This document shows, one piece after another, positions 1-8,667 of a stretch of 10,973 nucleotides of DNA. This DNA comes from Fidelibacterota bacterium (GTDB lineage Bacteria > Fidelibacterota > UBA2242). The notes beneath the pieces were generated by a model. The model made no database searches. It was not told the origin of the DNA and was given only the letters and a program-made list of their open reading frames with translations. Where the stretch lies: positions 1-10,973 of the forward strand of contig JAUSPJ010000162.1 in NCBI GenBank assembly GCA_030655795.1, in the 5' to 3' direction. Position numbers and translations under genes: made by a program. Within the stretch, counting starts at the first letter, position 1; the number at the start of each line of letters is the position of its first letter.

Positions 1-580
1 AATAGCTGTCCCGGCCTTTGCGCTGGGTTTCCCGCTCCCGGTCGATGCGCTGTAAATCTTTTTTCAGTTTCGAAATCCGGGTCCGGATCAGGCGGCGGTC
101 CACTTCAATCTGGGTTTCACCGGCACCACTGCGCACACCGATACCGCCGATCTGCCGTTCCAGGTGTGTCCAGCGCCGGGTCAGGCGCGGCAGGAGGTAT
201 TCCAGAGTTGCCAGTTCCACCTGGGTTTTCGCCTCTTTTGTCCGGGCATGCTTGGCAAATATTTCCAGAATAACGCCACTCCGGTCACGAATCTCGGTGT
301 TCAGGTTTTTTTCCAGGTTATGGGACTGCGTCGGCGACAGATCATCGTCAAAAATGACCTCTTCCAGTTTCAGCATCGGGATCAGGGCCTTGATATCCTC
401 CACTTTCCCCTTACCGATATAAAGAGATGGTGAGATTTCCTTGCGATTGATAATAAACTGATCGGCGACTTCATAGCCTAAGGTGCGCACCAGCTCGCCC
501 AATTCCGCCAGATGATCTTCCACTGTTTCATGATTTTGGAGCGGTGTGGCCACTCCCACCAACAGAATCTTTTCACCCAT
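1..580 (-). CDS. hflX: GTPase HflX, N-terminal part (runs off the window)
   Basis: HflX is a GTP-binding protein that associates with the 50S subunit and helps rescue or split stalled ribosomes. The visible 193 codons cover the N-terminal HflX domain and the start of the helical linker. The family hallmark GGIGVRSGAGETQIEVDRR is present (consensus GGIGTRGPGETQLETDRR), as is the earlier segment reading FDDDLSPTQSHNLE. The linker ends in a charged coil (KLKKDLQRIDRERETQR). The G domain with its P-loop lies beyond the left edge and cannot be judged. The ATG at 580 overlaps the stop of the BatA-type gene in the string ATGGGTGA, which suggests translational coupling. Recognition is by motif memory; the family call is secure. 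Confidence 0.93.
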   Translation of the reverse strand, partial: MGEKILLVGVATPLQNHETVEDHLAELGELVRTLGYEVADQFIINRKEISPSLYIGKGKVEDIKALIPMLKLEEVIFDDDLSPTQSHNLEKNLNTEIRDRSGVILEIFAKHARTKEAKTQVELATLEYLLPRLTRRWTHLERQIGGIGVRSGAGETQIEVDRRLIRTRISKLKKDLQRIDRERETQRKGRDSY

Positions 581-2651
581 TTTGCAGTTTTTCCCTGAAT
601 TTCCGGTTAATCCGGCCAATATAACTTTCCAGCAGTGCAACGATCAGCACCATTACAATCAGCCAGTCACTGAATTCCCGGCTGTGCTCCAGCCGGTTTA
701 AATCCTTATCTTCACCAATAAAAAACACATCCATTTTGCCGGGATAATCGCCCAACAGTTCTTCAAAATCCGGCATGCTTAAAAAACTCGCAGAAGCTTC
801 ACTTTCGGGAACATTGACCACATATTGTTTTATCTTTCGGCCTTCAGAAAATAATTCGTAAAAGCCGGGAAAATTGGTATCATCAAACAGAATCGGGTCG
901 TCAATTCCCAGCGCCAGTTTGATGCGCCGGTTATCGGGCGTATGGATAGATAAATCGGTCCGGATGTTCAGTTTCGATGGCGAAATGATCAGCGTATCGC
1001 CACAAACGAGATCTAATTCGGGCATTCCCTGTTGGGACAGGTAGAAAACCAGCCGGTTCATGATCGCCGGGAAAAACCCGGTCAGGTGCAGGTTGCTCCA
1101 GCCCGCCACCGGCGCCGACGCTATCAGTATTCCCCTGCCGGCATCGAGAGTTGCTTCCATAATAAAGGGTGTATTGTCCTCATATGTGGCCAAAACCGTA
1201 TGATTTTTCCCAATGCTGAAGCCCGGAATCGTATAAAACTCCGGTGAATATTCAAAGGAGTCTTTATCACGTAACAGTCTGCTGAAAACCGGGTGTGTCG
1301 CATCGATATTCCCGGATTTCAAGTATTGACCGGGCTCGGCTGTTCGGGTGGTCCGCCATTTGGGAAATCCGTAGGTCCCGGCCCAGAGTGAGTTAAATTT
1401 TTCCGGCTCACAATCCTTGCCGGGAAACAGCAGCAGGCCCCGGTTCATTTCCAAAAAGAAACTAAGCTTGGTTTGAGCGTTAACCGGCAATTCATCCACA
1501 TTGGAAAAGACCAGCAGATCGTACAGCGCCAAGTCTTCGGTCGGAAACAGACCAATAGAAGTCATTCTAACATTAATCACAGAGGCCTTATCCGCGCCAA
1601 GGGCCCGTTTAATATAACGGCTGTCGGCCGGATTTCGCGATACAATCAGAGCCCGAATCTTATCGGGAATATTAAGTGGAAAATAGCGCTGATTATCCAT
1701 TATCAGATCGTCATCCGTAATTTTCAGCCTGGCCTGGTGAAATCCCGGCGACGACGGTATGAATTCAAACCGGACATGGGCCTCTTCAAAGGGCGGAACA
1801 GTCAGCAATGCCTGACCAAGTTTCTGATCACCCAAAAAGAGTGACACCGGAGCTTCAACTGCCTCGGAATTCCAGTTTGATAAAAAGCCCCGAACCTGCA
1901 CCGCTTGATTTTGCCGGAGCAACTGACCGGGAACAGACAATGACGAAATAGCCACATTCTCCGAATTGCTGCTGACCGGAAAAAGAATCACCCGGCTGCC
2001 GCTTACCTTGAAAAATTCATCAACGCGGGAGTTTTTTTGAAAATCGGGCTTCTGAAAATCGCTGAGAACCCAGATTGCGGGATTTAATTCCCGTTGAGCT
2101 TTCAAATCTGTTTGAATTGTATAAATTGCACGGTTAATACTACCGCTCCGGTTGGACACATCAACATTGGTCAGAATTTCATTAATCCCAATTGGACCAG
2201 TGATTAACCCGATATCCTTTATTTTTTGCGGATGGGTGGATTCAATCAGTTTTATATAAACCGGATAATCGATCTGTTCTGCGGCAGAAAGGACACTTGA
2301 TTTTGCGATATCCAACAGTGTCTTGCCTTTCGTCTGAGCCTGCATTGAAAGTGAATTATCCACAATCAGATAAAGCGTTTCACCTTTGCCGACGTAAATC
2401 CCGGGCGATTGAGCCGTCCGATAGGGCCGGGCAAACACCAGAATCAGTAACAGAATCAGCAGAATCCGAAGCATTAGCAACAGAATCTGGCGGATTTTCA
2501 GTTTGCGGATCAGGTCGATTTCCAGCTGCTTCAGAAATCTCAGCGTGCTGAATTCCTGCTTGTAATACCGCTGCCGGCCGATCAGATGAATCACAATCGG
2601 AACGGCCACAAGGGGTAACAGATAGAGAAAAAATGAATTTATAAATGACAT
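573..2651 (-). CDS. BatA-type membrane protein with von Willebrand factor A domain
   Basis: This 692-residue protein begins with the BatA N-terminal double-transmembrane module: hydrophobic segments at about residues 5-24 and 54-74, separated by a basic stretch containing FSTLRFLKQLE. A VWA-like domain follows, with a MIDAS motif DNSLS at residues 98-102 that could bind a divalent metal. A long, probably beta-rich region comes next, and a C-terminal membrane segment lies near 661-678 with a basic tail (RINRKFREKLQNG). Such proteins are common in Bacteroidota and relatives; their exact role is not established, though Bat proteins were linked to aerotolerance. No MoxR ATPase, the usual Bat partner, is visible here. 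The start at 2651 has no clear Shine-Dalgarno sequence. The stop overlaps the hflX start. The domain call is firm; the function is unknown. Confidence 0.85.
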   Translation of the reverse strand: MSFINSFFLYLLPLVAVPIVIHLIGRQRYYKQEFSTLRFLKQLEIDLIRKLKIRQILLLMLRILLILLLILVFARPYRTAQSPGIYVGKGETLYLIVDNSLSMQAQTKGKTLLDIAKSSVLSAAEQIDYPVYIKLIESTHPQKIKDIGLITGPIGINEILTNVDVSNRSGSINRAIYTIQTDLKAQRELNPAIWVLSDFQKPDFQKNSRVDEFFKVSGSRVILFPVSSNSENVAISSLSVPGQLLRQNQAVQVRGFLSNWNSEAVEAPVSLFLGDQKLGQALLTVPPFEEAHVRFEFIPSSPGFHQARLKITDDDLIMDNQRYFPLNIPDKIRALIVSRNPADSRYIKRALGADKASVINVRMTSIGLFPTEDLALYDLLVFSNVDELPVNAQTKLSFFLEMNRGLLLFPGKDCEPEKFNSLWAGTYGFPKWRTTRTAEPGQYLKSGNIDATHPVFSRLLRDKDSFEYSPEFYTIPGFSIGKNHTVLATYEDNTPFIMEATLDAGRGILIASAPVAGWSNLHLTGFFPAIMNRLVFYLSQQGMPELDLVCGDTLIISPSKLNIRTDLSIHTPDNRRIKLALGIDDPILFDDTNFPGFYELFSEGRKIKQYVVNVPESEASASFLSMPDFEELLGDYPGKMDVFFIGEDKDLNRLEHSREFSDWLIVMVLIVALLESYIGRINRKFREKLQNG

Positions 2652-2663
2652 AAAATTGAATCG

Positions 2664-3245
2664 TTAAATCAGAAAATACATTACCAGCGCTGAAACGGAA
2701 GGAATAACCAGGTTGTCGTCCAGGCGCCAGGTAATATGTTCCAAACCACCCGCTACTACAGCGCCAATCAGTTTTACATGCAATGGCGCTCCGGGAATCC
2801 ACCAGGTAACTATCAAGCTGGCAATGATAAATGCCAGGGTCCCTTCCAGGGTTTTCGACCGGGAGAGTTTAATCTTTCCAAACGCCATCCCAACCAGACA
2901 TGCGGTCGGATCACCGACCATATTAAACAGCATAGCAACAACCGCAATATCCTTTGGAAACAGATACACAACCAGCAGCGAACCAATAAAAAGATACGTT
3001 GCCCCGGTTAAATGATTGGCATGTTCATGAGGCCGTGTCATATCACCAAAAAGTCGCATATATAGACTGCGACAAAAAGGAACAGTCATGCGGAGAACTT
3101 CAGCAATGAGCATGCCTATGGAAATAATAAGCAAAATAATGGCCGCCGGGTCTTTTTCCAGGAAAAAGTAATATATCAGCGGGATAAGCACTGCCGTATA
3201 GTGAATTGTTTTGCGGCCAAGTTCCGCTTTCGGGATGTTATACAC
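2664..3245 (-). CDS. diacylglycerol/polyprenol kinase-type integral membrane protein
   Basis: A 193-residue, strongly hydrophobic protein with about six predicted membrane spans. It matches the CDP-alcohol/dolichol-kinase-like superfamily that includes phosphatidate cytidylyltransferase, yeast Dgk1, Sec59 and plant VTE5. Visible hallmarks are an N-terminal RKTIH (residues 11-15), HLTGATYLF near 78-85, VGDP at 110-113, a following GMAFGKIKL, the KTLEG motif at 131-135, and a late DDN at 176-178. This family phosphorylates or activates isoprenoid or glycerolipid alcohols, often with CTP; the substrate cannot be read from the sequence. The start is a GTG at 3245 that overlaps the rpe stop in GTGTATAA. 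The RKTIH segment that family members carry close to the N-terminus fits this start. A phosphatidate cytidylyltransferase label is possible, but kinase-like is more likely at this length. Confidence 0.8.
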   Translation of the reverse strand: MYNIPKAELGRKTIHYTAVLIPLIYYFFLEKDPAAIILLIISIGMLIAEVLRMTVPFCRSLYMRLFGDMTRPHEHANHLTGATYLFIGSLLVVYLFPKDIAVVAMLFNMVGDPTACLVGMAFGKIKLSRSKTLEGTLAFIIASLIVTWWIPGAPLHVKLIGAVVAGGLEHITWRLDDNLVIPSVSALVMYFLI

Positions 3246-3888
3246 AGCGCAGTTTCTCCGTCAATGCTCTGAAATTATCAAAGGGTTTTCCATTTGAAAA
3301 AACGGCTGATCCTGCCACAATCAGGTCCGTACCGGCATTTTTCGCATCGGCAACCGTATCGATATTGACACCGCCGTCGATCTCGATGGGAAAACCGTAT
3401 TTTTCCGAATACGGCTTCGCCAGAACAACTTTCTCCAGGGCCTCTTTGATCATTTTCTGACCACCGAATCCCGGATTGACGGTCATTACCAGCAGATGAT
3501 CGACAAATTCCAGATAAGGTTCAATGTCAGCAAATTGTGTCGGCGGATTAATGACCAGGCCCGCCTTGGCGCCCAGCCGCCGAATGGTGGCAAAATCCCG
3601 TAACACATCCTGGCTGGATTCAATATGAATCACAATCGTATCGCTGCCGGCCTTGATAAAGGGTTCGATATATTTTTCAGGGTTGGTAATCATCAGGTGA
3701 GATTCCAGGTGCAGTCCAGTCAGTTTCCGAATCGCCTCAACAATGAACGGCCCAATGGTGATATTTGGAACAAAATGGCCATCCATTACGTCCAGGTGCA
3801 GGCGCGTGGCGCCGGCCTCTTTAACAGCGCGGATATCTTCACTTAATCGGGTAAAATCTGCTGATAACAGAGATGGTACAATTTCCAT
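3238..3888 (-). CDS. rpe: ribulose-phosphate 3-epimerase
   Basis: Rpe interconverts D-ribulose 5-phosphate and D-xylulose 5-phosphate in the pentose phosphate pathway, in the cytosol. The protein is a full-length TIM barrel of 216 residues. It begins MEIVPSLLSADF, and shows HLDVMDGHFVPNITIGP (metal-binding His31 and catalytic/metal Asp33), SHLMI (His64), GLVINPPT, VNPGFGGQ (phosphate loop), EIDGGVN (catalytic Asp171) and GSAVF. An upstream in-frame ATG at 3912 would add eight residues, but the ATG at 3888 is preferred. It places the family-typical N-terminus correctly and has GGAG about 8 nt upstream. That ATG sits one base after the stop of the PASTA gene (TAATATG). The downstream kinase-like gene overlaps its stop by 8 nt. 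Confidence 0.96.
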   Translation of the reverse strand: MEIVPSLLSADFTRLSEDIRAVKEAGATRLHLDVMDGHFVPNITIGPFIVEAIRKLTGLHLESHLMITNPEKYIEPFIKAGSDTIVIHIESSQDVLRDFATIRRLGAKAGLVINPPTQFADIEPYLEFVDHLLVMTVNPGFGGQKMIKEALEKVVLAKPYSEKYGFPIEIDGGVNIDTVADAKNAGTDLIVAGSAVFSNGKPFDNFRALTEKLRCV

Positions 3889-3889
3889 A

Positions 3890-4636
3890 TTAATCTCCGG
3901 AATGACTGGCAATCGTGACTTCCAGGCTTATCGGGACCGCATTGTCATAAAGAACACCAAACTCGGGTTTTTGACCGATAACCGTATAGGCAACCAAATC
4001 GTCGTTGGTGATATACCGGATGGCTCCAACCCGAAAACCGGCTTTTCTGATTGCGGCTTTGGCCTCATCGAGATTCAGGCCGAAAAGATCGGGTACTTCC
4101 AGCTGCCGGGGCGGCGGTCCTTTGCTGACCACCAGCGACACACTATCACTGGCGGAAATCATTTGCCGGGCACGAATCGATTGAGCTGTAATGACACCCC
4201 GCGGTTTATCCGATGAAAATTCGTAGCTGATGGAATCGGTTTTAAGATAGTAGCGCTGCAGTTCCAAGTTCGCTGCTTTTATGACTTTACCGACAAGATT
4301 CGGCATTGGAAAAAAGCGTTCACCACTGGTAATTACCAAACGTAATACTCGGTCGGTTTTCACCAGTGTACCTGCCGGCGGCTGCTGATCAACTACAGTC
4401 TGGGGCGGCAGATCATTATTCTCGGTTGAATCGATAACCTCGTAATGCAAACCAAGCATATCCAGGATTATCGCCGTCTCATCCAACGAACGTCCCCGTA
4501 CATCCACCAGCGGTATTTCCTTATCGTGTCCTACATAAGTCGGCAGTACGATCTTGTCTATTATCAGAACAAAAATGATCGAAAAGATCATGAAAACGGT
4601 TAAAAATCGAATCCAGTTGCGCATTCTGACTGTCAT
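3890..4636 (-). CDS. membrane-anchored protein with three PASTA domains
   Basis: A 248-residue protein with one N-terminal membrane anchor (about residues 8-28) followed by three PASTA-type repeats at roughly 38-104, 108-173 and 179-243. Each has the beta-strand plus helix pattern with a P-x-L/V-x-G opening (MPNLVG, VPDLFG) and a hydrophobic strand end (LRLVITSG, VSLVVSKG). PASTA domains usually form the extracellular part of Ser/Thr kinases or penicillin-binding proteins and bind muropeptides. Here no kinase or transpeptidase domain is attached, so the protein would be a stand-alone periplasmic PASTA module. It lies 18 bases downstream of rsmB and one base upstream of rpe, within the operon. 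Its biochemical function is not known. The start at 4636 places two basic residues ahead of the anchor, as expected. Confidence 0.87.
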   Translation of the reverse strand: MTVRMRNWIRFLTVFMIFSIIFVLIIDKIVLPTYVGHDKEIPLVDVRGRSLDETAIILDMLGLHYEVIDSTENNDLPPQTVVDQQPPAGTLVKTDRVLRLVITSGERFFPMPNLVGKVIKAANLELQRYYLKTDSISYEFSSDKPRGVITAQSIRARQMISASDSVSLVVSKGPPPRQLEVPDLFGLNLDEAKAAIRKAGFRVGAIRYITNDDLVAYTVIGQKPEFGVLYDNAVPISLEVTIASHSGD

Positions 4637-4654
4637 CTTACAATTCCCATATAA

Positions 4655-5971
4655 TTAAGGCCTCTTCAACCGGACCGCGAACCCGCCGGTTTCATTGTGA
4701 ATATGCGGTAGAATCTGCACGGCCCCCTTTTTATCACACCATTTTTCTTCAACAAAATTATCGGCATTCTCAATTGTAAAATCCGGATTTGCCTTTAAAA
4801 ACCATTCAATATTTTGCCAGTTTTCTTCGGGTTCAATGGAACAGGTACTGTAGACCATAACACCGCCGGGTTTTACAGCACTGACCATATTTGTCAATAT
4901 TTCTCTCTGCATGACAAGCAGCGTTTCAAGGTCTTGCGGTATCCTGTTCCAGCGTAAATCCGCCCGGCGCGCCATGGCACCGGTTCCCGAACAGGGTACA
5001 TCGAGAAGAACTTTATCCGCCATCGGAAATGTCCCTGACCGGGCATCGGCAACGCTGTAATTTACAAAATCAACTCCTAAACGAAAGGCCTCATTTTTCA
5101 ACAAGTTAACTTTACCGGAAGAGATGTCGGTCGCAAAAATGGTGCTGTCGGGGCCAGTCAACTGTGCAATCATCCCTGTTTTCCCGCCGGGCGCCGCACA
5201 GGCGTCAATAATCGTCTCACCGGGCTGAGGATTCAGCAGACGAACCGTCAGCGACTGGCTGATGTCCTGTACAGACATGAAACCTTTATTAAATAACTCA
5301 CTGCGGATCAATTCTCCCGGTGTGTCTGTAGAAAAAAACACGATTGGTGAGTTTATGGCAGCTGTGACAGTATATCCGGAATCTTTTAGCATTTGAGACA
5401 GATCGTCCCAGGATAATTTAATCGGGTTGTGTCGAAAGTAGATTTTTTGGTAGCTGTTATTGAATTTGGCAATTTTTTGCGTATTTACTTCCCCAAAGTG
5501 CTCTATCCACCGGTCAATCAACCATTGCGGATGGGAATACTGTATCGCCAGTGATTCATTATCCGGCAGTTCAGCCAGCCTGGTTTTCAATTCGTCCTTC
5601 GAGGGTAAATGCCGCAAAACTGCGTTAATCAGTCCGGCAGCCCGCGGTTTTTTTAATTGCCGGGCAGCATCGACGGTCTCGTTGGTAAATGCATGCGGCG
5701 GTGTTTCCAGAATCAGATACTGAAATACACCAACCCGTAACAGATTCAGTACCGTATTTTCAAATTTTTTTACGGATCGTTGTGATGCAATTTCAATTAC
5801 AAAGTCCAGGTATGACCGGTGCAGGATTACGCCTTTTACGAGTATATACAGAAAGTCGCGGTCTTTTCCGGACAATTTCAGACCATCTGCCGTAGCGGCG
5901 ATTTTATTTTCATAGTTAAAATACTGATGATAGGAATTCAGGATACGGACGGCGGCAGTGCGGATATTCAC
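4655..5971 (-). CDS. rsmB: 16S rRNA (cytosine(967)-C5)-methyltransferase RsmB
   Basis: RsmB transfers a methyl group from S-adenosylmethionine to C5 of cytidine 967 (E. coli numbering) of 16S rRNA. The 438-residue protein has the expected two parts: an N-terminal NusB-like RNA-binding domain (about 1-140) and a C-terminal Rossmann methyltransferase of the NOL1/NOP2/sun family. Visible motifs are DACAAPGGKT at 256-265 (SAM binding), ATDISS near 280, LLDVPCSGTGA with Cys327 in the PC motif, and VYSTCSIEPEEN with the catalytic TC cysteine at 377. Length is normal. The start is GTG at 5971, overlapping the fmt stop by four bases (GTGA). The fmt-rsmB order is widespread in bacteria and supports both calls. 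The next gene starts 18 bases after the stop. Confidence 0.95.
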   Translation of the reverse strand: MNIRTAAVRILNSYHQYFNYENKIAATADGLKLSGKDRDFLYILVKGVILHRSYLDFVIEIASQRSVKKFENTVLNLLRVGVFQYLILETPPHAFTNETVDAARQLKKPRAAGLINAVLRHLPSKDELKTRLAELPDNESLAIQYSHPQWLIDRWIEHFGEVNTQKIAKFNNSYQKIYFRHNPIKLSWDDLSQMLKDSGYTVTAAINSPIVFFSTDTPGELIRSELFNKGFMSVQDISQSLTVRLLNPQPGETIIDACAAPGGKTGMIAQLTGPDSTIFATDISSGKVNLLKNEAFRLGVDFVNYSVADARSGTFPMADKVLLDVPCSGTGAMARRADLRWNRIPQDLETLLVMQREILTNMVSAVKPGGVMVYSTCSIEPEENWQNIEWFLKANPDFTIENADNFVEEKWCDKKGAVQILPHIHNETGGFAVRLKRP

Positions 5972-6897
5972 GACTGGAACCGATCCCCGATTTTGGCCGG
6001 AAATCCCCGTAAAAACTCTGTAACCGGCAGCGCTTTTTTAGCTTCTGCCTGCAGTTCCAGCGGGTAAAGCACACCGGAACCGGTTTGAATGCCAAGTTGA
6101 TCATTATCCCGGAAAACAATCGTAGCCGGTGTTTCATTGAGTGCCTCAGACGAATAGCGGGCTTTCAGAAATTTGATCCGTTTTTTACCAAAAAAAGCGT
6201 ATGCTCCGGGCGCCGGTGACAGTCCGTGGATTTGATTCTTTATCGATTCTGCACTGTTCGACCAGTTGATTTCCCCCATCTGCGGAAAAATCTTTGGCGC
6301 TTTACTCACCAGCGAACCGTCCTGCGGAATGGCCTCGGCGACTCCGTTTTCCAGTTTGTCCAATACTGTCACTAGCGCCGGCGCGCCAATCCGGGACAAT
6401 CGATCATACAGATCGCCATAGGTATCCTGTTCAGCTATTTCAACCGTTTGCTGAAGGATTATATCCCCGGTATCCACTTTGGGTTTAATCTGAAAAACCG
6501 TAATTCCCGTCTGTTTATCGCCGTTTATTAATGCCCAGTTAATTGGCGCTGCGCCCCGATATTTTGGTAATAATGACGCATGCAGGTTAATAGCGCCAAG
6601 CCGGGCAGCGTTGATGAGCTCATCCGGTAAAATCCGGAACGCCACAACGACGATGATATCGGCATTCAATTGTCTGATATGTTCGATAAAATCTATGGAT
6701 TTCAGGGATGTCGGCTGCAGGATCGGAAGATCCAAGTCGAGGGCCAGCCGCTTGACCGGCGTTTCGCGCAGATTACGGCCCCGCCCCGCCGGCTTGTCCG
6801 GCCCGGTGACCACAAGCGCCACTTCGTGACCGGATTCAGCGATAGCCTTTAATCCCGGAACGGCAAATTCCGGAGTCCCCATAAAAATTACTTTCAT
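5968..6897 (-). CDS. fmt: methionyl-tRNA formyltransferase
   Basis: Fmt formylates the amino group of Met-tRNA(fMet), using 10-formyltetrahydrofolate, to make the initiator tRNA. The 309-residue protein begins MKVIFMGTPEFAVP, a near-consensus N-terminus. It contains the formyltransferase signature AINLHASLLPKYRGAAPI, with catalytic Asn104 and His106, and the catalytic Asp in VDTGDI (residue 142). A C-terminal OB-like tRNA-binding domain follows (about 205-305, containing GLSPAPGAYAFF). It is the first recognisable gene of the operon. No peptide deformylase gene, a frequent partner, precedes it; the upstream sequence is non-coding and then IS. No clear Shine-Dalgarno sequence lies before the ATG. 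It overlaps rsmB by four bases. Confidence 0.97.
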   Translation of the reverse strand: MKVIFMGTPEFAVPGLKAIAESGHEVALVVTGPDKPAGRGRNLRETPVKRLALDLDLPILQPTSLKSIDFIEHIRQLNADIIVVVAFRILPDELINAARLGAINLHASLLPKYRGAAPINWALINGDKQTGITVFQIKPKVDTGDIILQQTVEIAEQDTYGDLYDRLSRIGAPALVTVLDKLENGVAEAIPQDGSLVSKAPKIFPQMGEINWSNSAESIKNQIHGLSPAPGAYAFFGKKRIKFLKARYSSEALNETPATIVFRDNDQLGIQTGSGVLYPLELQAEAKKALPVTEFLRGFPAKIGDRFQS

Positions 6898-7224
6898 ATT
6901 GAATTAGATACTACCTAAACTGAGCGATTTCATTTTCAAAGATAAGATTTAGGATTAAACATTCAATTTTAGCCATTTTGTTATTTACTTTTTTTATGTT
7001 AAAGCTACTGTCAGATACATTTTCATTTAAGGTCACAGCAAAAATATGCTTTTAAATCATCCCGACTCGTCTGAAATTTAACCCATTAGGTTCTTTTTTT
7101 GAAGGAAAATTGCTCAGTTCAGGTTTTATTCGAAATCTTTCGAAAAAAACAAAATTTAAAATTCATCGAAGATCTCACAGCATTTGCTGGAGTAGCGGGT
7201 TAGAATTGCCGTAACTTTTGTCCG
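6898..7224. other. AT-rich intergenic region between fmt and the insertion sequence
   Basis: About 330 bases with no credible coding frame on either strand. It holds the candidate fmt promoter near its left end and a short perfect inverted repeat TTCGAAA/TTTCGAA at 7129-7144 with a two-base loop. I see no tRNA, riboswitch or gene remnant. Confidence 0.5.
6939..6966 (-). promoter_or_regulatory. candidate promoter for the fmt operon
   Basis: Reading the minus strand, TTGAAT (6961-6966) and TATCTT (6939-6944) are separated by 16 bases and lie about 40 bases upstream of the fmt ATG. Both hexamers are imperfect and the region is AT-rich, so a chance match is quite possible. Confidence 0.3.
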
Positions 7225-7239
7225 AACCCAACTTCATGA
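7225..7239 (+). repeat. candidate left terminal inverted repeat of the IS1634-type element
   Basis: AACCCAACTTCATGA. It pairs with 9308-9322 in inverted orientation at 14 of 15 positions. A match this long between the two flanks is unlikely by chance, but I cannot confirm it against other copies. Confidence 0.5.
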
Positions 7240-7332
7240 AAAAATAGAGCTTTAAGGTCAAATTTTACAGTTTTGGAAAAACAAATTCTTTAATATCAAT
7301 GAGTTAAGAATTTTGTTTTTTAAAATATCATT

Positions 7333-7347
7333 TGTAGTGTCAAAATA
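7333..7347 (+). repeat. 15-bp direct repeat, left copy (TGTAGTGTCAAAATA)
   Basis: Identical to 9242-9256 and in the same orientation, so the two copies flank the transposase coding region (62 bases before the ATG and 11 bases after the stop). The orientation does not fit a terminal inverted repeat. It may be a transposase-binding site or an ancient duplication. Confidence 0.7.
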
Positions 7348-8339
7348 TCAAGGTAGCGCTTGACTTTAAAGGATATTGTCGATATGCTTCCATCATGTTT
7401 ATCAGAAAAGTCACCCACGTCAACAAAAAGAATCATACTGAATATTTCACTTACAAACTGGTCGAGTCCGTTCGAATGGAGAGGGGACCACGACAACGGG
7501 AGCTTCTTAACCTGGGGACAGCTCTTAATCTGCCCAAAGAAAAGTGGAAAGAATTCGCTGATCGCATCGAAGAAATCATTACCGGTCAGGCCCCATTATT
7601 TGATTATCCTGAAGAGATAGAAACCCTTGCCAGAAAATGCGCAAGAAAAATTATCAAGAAACAATCGTCTATCGTTCCAGAAAAAAAGGATTATTCTCCC
7701 GATTATCAAACGGTAGATGTAAACAGCGTGGAAAATGAAGAAGCTAGAACCATTGGCGCTGAACACGTTGTCTATCACGCTGTAAAAGAACTTGAACTGG
7801 ATCGGAAATTGGCGGAGCTTGGCTTCAATAAACCACACTTGGAGACGGCTATTGGGGTTATTGCCGGTAAATTAATTAATCCCACCTCAGAAAGAAAAAC
7901 TCATATCTGGCTCCAGGATATGAGCGGTATTGACGAATTGATGGACGCCGATTTTTCTATGTTATCCCAGGATCGGGTCTATAAGGTATCAGATATGCTT
8001 CTGAAACAAAAGAAAGCCATAGAAGAACACCTGAGTTTTAAAGAACGAAGCCTCTTTAACCTGGAAGAAAAAATTATTCTTTACGATCTGACCAATACCT
8101 TTTTCGAGGGTTCCGGTAAATACAACAAAAAAGCACATTTTGGTCGATCAAAGGAAAAGAGAACCGACTGCCCTCTGGTAACTCTGGGACTTGTTCTGGA
8201 TGCTGACGGATTTCCCAAAAGGAGCAATGTATTTGACGGAAATGTCAGTGAACCAAAAACCCTTACAACCATGATAAATGATCTTTCTACTGAAAATCCT
8301 CTTATCAAGCCGATTATCGTTATGGATGCGGGAATAGCA

Positions 8340-8361
8340 TCGGAGATATCCCTATGGGACA
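8340..8361 (+). repeat. 22-nt palindromic insertion inside the IS1634-type transposase
   Basis: Extra sequence placed directly after the second catalytic Asp motif. It contains the 11-bp palindrome TCCCTATGGGA at 8349-8359. The four bases CGGA occur on both sides (8341-8344 and 8363-8366), like a short target duplication. Its 20 bases 8341-8360 match the palindromic element at 10181-10200 at 14 of 20 positions, so it may be a divergent member of the same repeat family. Confidence 0.65.
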
Positions 8362-8647
8362 ACGGAAGCTAATATCAAATGGCTTGATGATAACCAATAC
8401 TTTTACCTTGTGGTTTCCCGCAAGAAAAAGAAAGATATTCCGGCGAATATAAACCTGGTAACCGTTAAAGAAAATAACAGCGCTATTGTAAAAGCAGCCC
8501 TGGTAAAGGATGAAAATGCTGATGAAATACAACTATACTGCCACTCAACTGGCAAAGAAAAAAAAGAAAAGGGGATAAAAACCCTTTTTCAACAACGATT
8601 TGAAGAAGAATTGGAAAAGGCGCGATCAGCCCTTTCCAGGAAAAACG

Positions 8648-8667
8648 GCGTCCGGCGGCTGCCGGAT
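8648..8667 (+). repeat. 20-bp GC-rich palindromic repeat, copy in the IS1634-type transposase
   Basis: The core TCCGGCGGCTGCCGGA (8651-8666) is a 6-bp perfect stem, TCCGGC/GCCGGA, with a four-base loop. The full 20 bases are the exact reverse complement of 9617-9636. Here it lies in frame within the transposase and encodes roughly VRRLPDD, ahead of the conserved KVIERIGRLKER segment. Compared with my memory of the family, the protein is only about two residues longer here, so a clean insertion is not shown. Confidence 0.75.

Noticed and set aside
3889..3912. Upstream ATG at 3912 as the rpe start
   Set aside because: It adds eight residues absent from the family N-terminus and lacks the GGAG site that precedes the ATG at 3888.
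7079..7100. AACC/GGTT hairpin followed by a T-run as a plus-strand terminator
   Set aside because: The stem is only four base pairs and no plus-strand gene lies upstream of it.
7129..7144. TTCGAAA/TTTCGAA inverted repeat as an operator or terminator
   Set aside because: It is short, in AT-rich sequence, far from either start codon, and has no T-run after it.
8330..8420. Programmed ribosomal frameshifting between the two halves of the IS1634-type transposase
   Set aside because: There is no slippery heptamer, family members are normally single-frame as far as I recall, and removing exactly 22 bases restores the conserved GIASEANIKWL.
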